DNA of 16,214 nt from positions 1 to 16,214 of the forward strand of contig DASZPJ010000011.1 of the NCBI GenBank assembly GCA_035550295.1, written 5' to 3'. Origin of the DNA: DASZPJ01 sp035550295. GTDB lineage: Bacteria; Patescibacteriota; Saccharimonadia; Saccharimonadales; UBA4665. Made by a program: the position numbers and the translations under genes. Shown piece by piece: positions 12,973 to 16,214 of the stretch. The first letter of the stretch is position 1. The number at the start of each line of letters is the position of its first letter. The notes beneath the pieces were generated by a model, which had not been told where the DNA came from, ran no database searches, and saw only the letters and a program-made list of their open reading frames with translations.

Positions 12973-13182
12973 TTATTGCTGTGTGAGCGTGGCCTGCGTA
13001 GGGGTACTGATCGGTTTCTGCTGGTGCATACCCTTAGCCGGATTCGGTATAGTGAAAAGGTCAACGCTGTGATGCGCCAAAGAATAAGAGACATAGCCAA
13101 CTAGGGCTAGAGTAGCCAGCAGAAGGCCTACTAGAAGCAACTTATGGGATTTGTAATTTAGCGCCGTGATTGCTTGTGCCAT
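12973..13182 (-). CDS. 69-aa single-span membrane protein of unknown function
   Basis: Not recognised. It has one membrane span (about 14-35, HKLLLVGLLLATLALVGYVSY) and a short Pro/Thr/Gln-rich tail (TIPNPAKGMHQQKPISTPTQ). I start it at the ATG 13180-13182 (MAQAIT) because a TATTAT on the minus strand ends 10 nt before it, in the style of the other leaderless genes. The frame is open further up, with an ATG four codons before and a TTG at 13209, six nt after the permease stop, so it could instead be the last gene of the metal-importer operon. It converges on the 164-aa gene with a 31-nt gap and no clear terminator. Confidence 0.5.
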   Translation of the reverse strand: MAQAITALNYKSHKLLLVGLLLATLALVGYVSYSLAHHSVDLFTIPNPAKGMHQQKPISTPTQATLTQQ

Positions 13183-13215
13183 AAGTACTAGCATAATACC
13201 ATCGGGCAATGTTGG

Positions 13216-14037
13216 CTAGGGCTGTTTTCTTTGCGGACGGACGCCAACTAAGCGGGCAAAAACATATAGGGCAAAGCTGATGGCCGTCACAAAAATACTT
13301 GGTTTAACCGTGCTGCTGGCCAGGCTGGCCAGAATGCCCCCGACGCTGGCAATAAGAGCAAAAAGCACCGATACCAGGCTAATGGCCAGTGGTCTGGTCG
13401 CCAAACGCTGGGCCGCAGCGGCCGGCGTGATAGCCAGGCTCAAAACCAGCAGTGTACCAACTACTTGGGCTGCCGAAGTAACGGTAAGTGCCAGGACAAA
13501 CAAAAACACCACGCCGAGCCTGCGAACAGCCACACCCTTAGCTTCGGCAACTTCAGGGTCAACAGAAGCGAACAATAGTGGCCGATAAATACATAGAATG
13601 GTAGCCAATACGGCAAGTGCGACCAGCACCAGGGCTAATAACTGGTCACCGCTAACCCCAAAGATATTGCCAAACAAAATATTGGTAGCTTGCGTGGCAA
13701 AACCGTGGTAATAACTCAAGAACAGTACGCCTAGACCTAGGCCAAAGGCTAGAATTACACCAATCGCCGAATCACGCTCACGTTCTTTGGTGCCAAGCGT
13801 ACCGAATATGGTTGCCACGATCAGGGCCCCGACGTAAGCGCCGAGGACCGGGTTGTTAGCTGCCAGCAATCCGCCGGCTGCACCCGTAAAAGCCAGTTCG
13901 CTGGTGCCATGCACGGCAAAAGCCATACCGCGGCTGACCACGAATGGCCCGATTAAACCGCAAGCGATAGCCACCAGGCTGCCAGCCAGCAGCGCGTGTT
14001 GGGCAAAAGCCTGGTTAAGATACAGCTCAATGTGCAT
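13216..14037 (-). CDS. Metal ABC transporter permease (ABC-3 family, ZnuB/MntB type)
   Basis: The membrane subunit of a Zn2+/Mn2+ importer. The 273-aa product is almost entirely hydrophobic with about eight spans and shows family landmarks: the N-terminal GPFVVSRGMAFAVHGTSELAFTG region, YYHGFATQATNILFGNIFG, and VDPEVAEAKGVAVRRLGVVF in the cytoplasmic coupling loop, then SAAQVVGTLLVLSLAITPAAAA. I chose the ATG at 14035-14037 (MHIEL), which overlaps the ATPase gene by 11 nt and has AGGAT 7 nt upstream; the longer frame starts eight codons earlier. Overlap implies translational coupling with the ATPase. The family handles Zn, Mn or Fe; the permease alone does not tell which. Confidence 0.93.
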   Translation of the reverse strand: MHIELYLNQAFAQHALLAGSLVAIACGLIGPFVVSRGMAFAVHGTSELAFTGAAGGLLAANNPVLGAYVGALIVATIFGTLGTKERERDSAIGVILAFGLGLGVLFLSYYHGFATQATNILFGNIFGVSGDQLLALVLVALAVLATILCIYRPLLFASVDPEVAEAKGVAVRRLGVVFLFVLALTVTSAAQVVGTLLVLSLAITPAAAAQRLATRPLAISLVSVLFALIASVGGILASLASSTVKPSIFVTAISFALYVFARLVGVRPQRKQP

Positions 14038-14857
14038 CGCCAATATCCTGTTCGTGGGCATGGTGTACGCCAGCTGCCGTCAAAGCTTCGTCGTCCGCGC
14101 CAACTACCAGCACGCGGTTATGCACGCGCAGCACGTCTACTGGCGAGCCATACAGTTTCGTTAACGTCCTGGACTGCAGCACTCGCTGCGGGGTATCGAT
14201 CAACCAATGCCCGTTTGCCAGGTACAATATACGGTCCACGTAAGGCAAAATAGGATTGACCTCGTGGGTGACAAATAGGACGGCGGCGTTGTTTTGCTGG
14301 CGGTAGTCGTTCAGCAACCCAGTTATTTTGCTCTGCGAAGCCAGGTCCAGCGATAGTAAGGGCTCATCACAGAGCAACAGGCTAGGTTCCCCGACCAAGG
14401 CCTGGGCAATCCGCAAACGTTGTTGTTCGCCGCCCGATAGCAAGCCAATCGGCACCGACGCATAGTCTGTCGCACCTACAGCCTCAATCGCTTGCTTAAC
14501 CAGTTTGGTGGCTTGCCGCTTGCCGCCCAGGCCGAACTTATGGCCGTTAATTCCCAGCTCTACCAAATCCCAGCCGCGAATCGGCAGCAGCGGGTCAAAG
14601 CTTTTTTGTTGGGGAATATAACCGATCTGATTATTACCGCGCTCTGGCGCCTGGCCATTGATGTAAGCTGAGCCGCTGGTCAACGGCAGCAATCCGAGCA
14701 GGACTTTCAGCAAACTGGTCTTGCCGGCACCATTGGGTCCCAAGACTGCCACGAACTCACCGGCTCGAATGCTCGCCTGCAAGCCGCGCCATACCGGCCG
14801 GCCGTCGCGCTGGAGCGTGGCGTTTTTTAGAACAACTAGGTCCGGGTCTGACGGCAT
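14027..14857 (-). CDS. Metal ABC transporter ATPase (ZnuC/MntA type)
   Basis: Powers the metal importer. The 276-aa product has Walker A GPNGAGKT (40-47), Q-loop in IPQQKSF (81-87), signature LSGGEQQR (140-147), Walker B LLLCDEP (160-166), D-loop SLD (169-171) and H-loop His198 (FVTHE). The C-terminal extension past the NBD core (about 225-276) ends with HHAHEQDIGDAH, a His-containing tail that could sense metal. I chose the ATG at 14855-14857 (MPSD): it follows the binding-protein TAG by one nucleotide, so translation probably reinitiates; no strong SD is seen. A TTG further upstream (14893) would overlap the previous gene by 35 nt and adds no conserved residues. Confidence 0.94.
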   Translation of the reverse strand: MPSDPDLVVLKNATLQRDGRPVWRGLQASIRAGEFVAVLGPNGAGKTSLLKVLLGLLPLTSGSAYINGQAPERGNNQIGYIPQQKSFDPLLPIRGWDLVELGINGHKFGLGGKRQATKLVKQAIEAVGATDYASVPIGLLSGGEQQRLRIAQALVGEPSLLLCDEPLLSLDLASQSKITGLLNDYRQQNNAAVLFVTHEVNPILPYVDRILYLANGHWLIDTPQRVLQSRTLTKLYGSPVDVLRVHNRVLVVGADDEALTAAGVHHAHEQDIGDAH

Positions 14858-14858
14858 A

Positions 14859-15794
14859 CTACTTAGTCTGCAAAGCCTTGAGCAATTGGTCAAGCTGATG
14901 TTGCTGCCATGCCTGGTAGCTCGGTTCGTTCGGCGGCAAAGTTTCGGTGACGCCGATCACCGGAATGCCCGCTTGCCTGGCTAGCTGTTTGACATGCTCG
15001 GTAACTGGGCTGGTAGCTTGGGAATTATAGAGTAAGACTTTGATTTGCTTGTTAGTCATGAGCGCGTCCATTGCCTGCGCATCGGCCGGGCTCGGATCGT
15101 CCCCGTCTTCGATGGACTTGGCAAAGCCTTCCGGGGTTTTGACATCAAGGCCGGCCGCGGCCAGCAAGTAGCCCGGTACCGGTTCGGTGTAGGCTACCGG
15201 TGCGTCGGCGTACTTTTGCTTAATCTCGTCGATGCTTCGCAGCAGTGCCTGGAGTGATTGGTCGAAAGTGGCCAGGTTGTGCTTGTAGTCAGCGGCGTGA
15301 CCCGGGTCGGCAGTTTCGAAACTGCCGGCAATCTTACTGGCCACGATATGCACCTGCGGCAGGTTATACCATAAGTGCGGGTTGGCAGATTCGTCAGTTA
15401 CGCCCAGGATCTGGGCCGCGGTTAGCACAGCTTGGTGACGCTGGGTGGCGCCGATTAGCTTAGCCATAAAATCATCGTAGCCCAATCCGTTGACGATAAC
15501 TACTTTGGCAGACGCTACCGCTCCAGCGTCTTTGGCGCTCGATTCGTACAGGTGTGGATCGGCAGTTGGGTCAGAGATGATCGAAGTCACGTGGACGTGG
15601 TCGCCGCCAATTTGGCTGGCAATATCGCCCCAAAAGTTTTCGGCCGCCACGACACCCAGACGATTACCGCCGGCAGAGGGCGTGTTGTTTGGCCAAGCCA
15701 GTGCCACGATACCGCCAAGTAGGATTATCAGGAAAAGTAATCCGCCGATTTTCTGCAGTGTCGGTCGACCGGCTAATTTAACATTGTTGCGCAT
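14859..15794 (-). CDS. Metal ABC transporter substrate-binding protein (ZnuA/PsaA family, cluster A-I)
   Basis: Extracytoplasmic metal receptor of the importer (311 aa). The N-terminal hydrophobic stretch (about 16-34) has no lipobox Cys, so the protein is probably tethered by an uncleaved segment. Metal-ligand candidates by position in the family are His81 (DPTADPHLYE), His140 (ANPHLWYN), Glu204 (AYTEPVPGYLL) and Glu284 (GVTETLPPNE, where others have Asp). His-His-Glu is seen in Mn and Zn binders, so the metal is open; the His-rich loop typical of ZnuA is missing, but a separate His-rich protein is encoded just upstream. Start: GGAG lies 6 nt before the ATG, marking it as an internal operon gene 48 nt after the His-rich gene. 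Confidence 0.93.
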   Translation of the reverse strand: MRNNVKLAGRPTLQKIGGLLFLIILLGGIVALAWPNNTPSAGGNRLGVVAAENFWGDIASQIGGDHVHVTSIISDPTADPHLYESSAKDAGAVASAKVVIVNGLGYDDFMAKLIGATQRHQAVLTAAQILGVTDESANPHLWYNLPQVHIVASKIAGSFETADPGHAADYKHNLATFDQSLQALLRSIDEIKQKYADAPVAYTEPVPGYLLAAAGLDVKTPEGFAKSIEDGDDPSPADAQAMDALMTNKQIKVLLYNSQATSPVTEHVKQLARQAGIPVIGVTETLPPNEPSYQAWQQHQLDQLLKALQTK

Positions 15795-15842
15795 TATTTA
15801 CTCCATTTACGTGCTGCACCAAAGCCTAACTACTAATAGAAT

Positions 15843-16190
15843 TTATTGCAAATTTGTCGCAAATCTTCGAGAAATTGCACTCGGCTTGGGCTGGACATTA
15901 TCCTTGGCCTTACGGCGGGACCAGCGACCGGTCTTAGGGTCATAAACCAGGTCAGATTCGTCACTATCAACTTCTTTTTTACTTTTGAGCAGCAGTTCCT
16001 GGGCGTGTTGTTCCGCATCAAATTCAAAGGGGTTGGAGCTAGGATTCAGGGCATGGCATTGACAGGCTACACCACAAGCGATCGAACCCAGCGGATGGGC
16101 ATGCTCATGATGGCCATGATGTTCGTGATCGTGATGCACGTCCTCAGGCACATGACCGCAACCTGGAAAATGCTCATGGTTCATTGACAT
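15843..16190 (-). CDS. His-rich small protein heading the metal-importer operon
   Basis: A 115-aa cytoplasmic-looking protein I cannot assign to a family. The first 46 residues contain 13 His, including the dense run HHDHEHHGHHEHAH (19-32), and Cys11, 39, 43 and 45 (ACGVACQCH), which looks like a Zn/Ni/Cu-binding region. The rest is an ordinary charged domain with DLVYDPKTGRWSRRKAK (80-96). Its place directly before the binding-protein gene suggests a metal buffer, chaperone or sensor for the importer, perhaps replacing the His-rich loop that this binding protein lacks. Two starts are possible (ATG 16188-16190 or ATG 16182-16184). No SD is seen; a TAGGCT -10 candidate ends 6 nt before the first ATG, consistent with a leaderless first gene. 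Confidence 0.8.
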   Translation of the reverse strand: MSMNHEHFPGCGHVPEDVHHDHEHHGHHEHAHPLGSIACGVACQCHALNPSSNPFEFDAEQHAQELLLKSKKEVDSDESDLVYDPKTGRWSRRKAKDNVQPKPSAISRRFATNLQ

Positions 16191-16194
16191 AGTT

Positions 16195-16207
16195 TAAGCC
16201 TAGCTTA
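16195..16207. promoter_or_regulatory. Candidate operator over the metal-importer promoter
   Basis: A short inverted repeat, TAAGC-CTA-GCTTA, overlaps the candidate -10 (16197-16202). It loosely resembles DtxR-family metal-repressor boxes. A related TAGGCTT string recurs on the minus strand at 15823-15829 in the leader before the binding-protein gene. The -35 lies beyond the window edge. Confidence 0.3.
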
Positions 16208-16214
16208 GGTGATT

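Noticed and set aside
15846..16187. Plus-strand ORF opposite the His-rich gene
   Set aside because: Its Met-rich sequence is the complement of CAT/CAC-rich His codons; no promoter, SD or family resemblance.

Overview
The window (16,214 bp, roughly half G+C) looks like a chromosomal segment of a Candidate Phyla Radiation (Patescibacteria) bacterium, most likely a Saccharibacteria-type genome. This is inference: the evidence is compact gene packing, small genes, a minimal IMP dehydrogenase without CBS domains, housekeeping genes mixed with unrecognised short genes, and TGA used as an ordinary stop (for example in the aldolase gene), which argues against the UGA-recoded Gracilibacteria/SR1 lineages. 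No phage, insertion sequence, CRISPR array, tRNA or rRNA was seen.

Layout. 52-2070 (minus): CBS-less guaB and an archaeal-type class I aldolase. 2118-6161 (minus): a pheS-pheT transcription unit whose leader encodes a small peptide with Phe codons, then a four-arm attenuator, a 94-aa unknown gene, pheS and pheT. 6190-6687 (plus): yajQ, starting back-to-back with the pheST leader. 6671-8815: a gene for a possible membrane-tethered winged-helix protein (minus), divergent from a GH63-type glycoside hydrolase (plus), with a 31-bp palindrome between them. 8830-9664 (minus): a 29-codon hydrophobic ORF, a pseudoknot-capable RNA region and a rho-independent terminator, then two unknown small genes. 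9669-12310 (minus): GT2 glycosyltransferase, RmuC and an L,D-transpeptidase. 12447-12941 (plus): an anchored or secreted beta-rich protein. 12973-16190 (minus): a His-rich small protein followed by a Zn/Mn-type ABC importer (binding protein, ATPase, permease) and a small membrane protein.

The most striking pattern is in gene starts. About ten genes or leader ORFs that begin transcription units have a recognisable -10 box ending only 5-9 nt before the ATG and no Shine-Dalgarno sequence, so they are probably transcribed as leaderless mRNAs. Genes inside operons (94-aa gene, pheS, pheT, 77-aa and 124-aa genes, the solute-binding protein and permease genes) mostly carry AGGAG-like ribosome binding sites. 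Two of the leaderless units open with a short ORF, then competing RNA stems, then a terminator, then an AAGGAGA-led gene. They look like two translation-coupled attenuators of the same design. The pheST one fits classical phenylalanyl-tRNA-sensing attenuation. The other controls two genes I do not recognise and is the best candidate here for an undescribed regulatory system.
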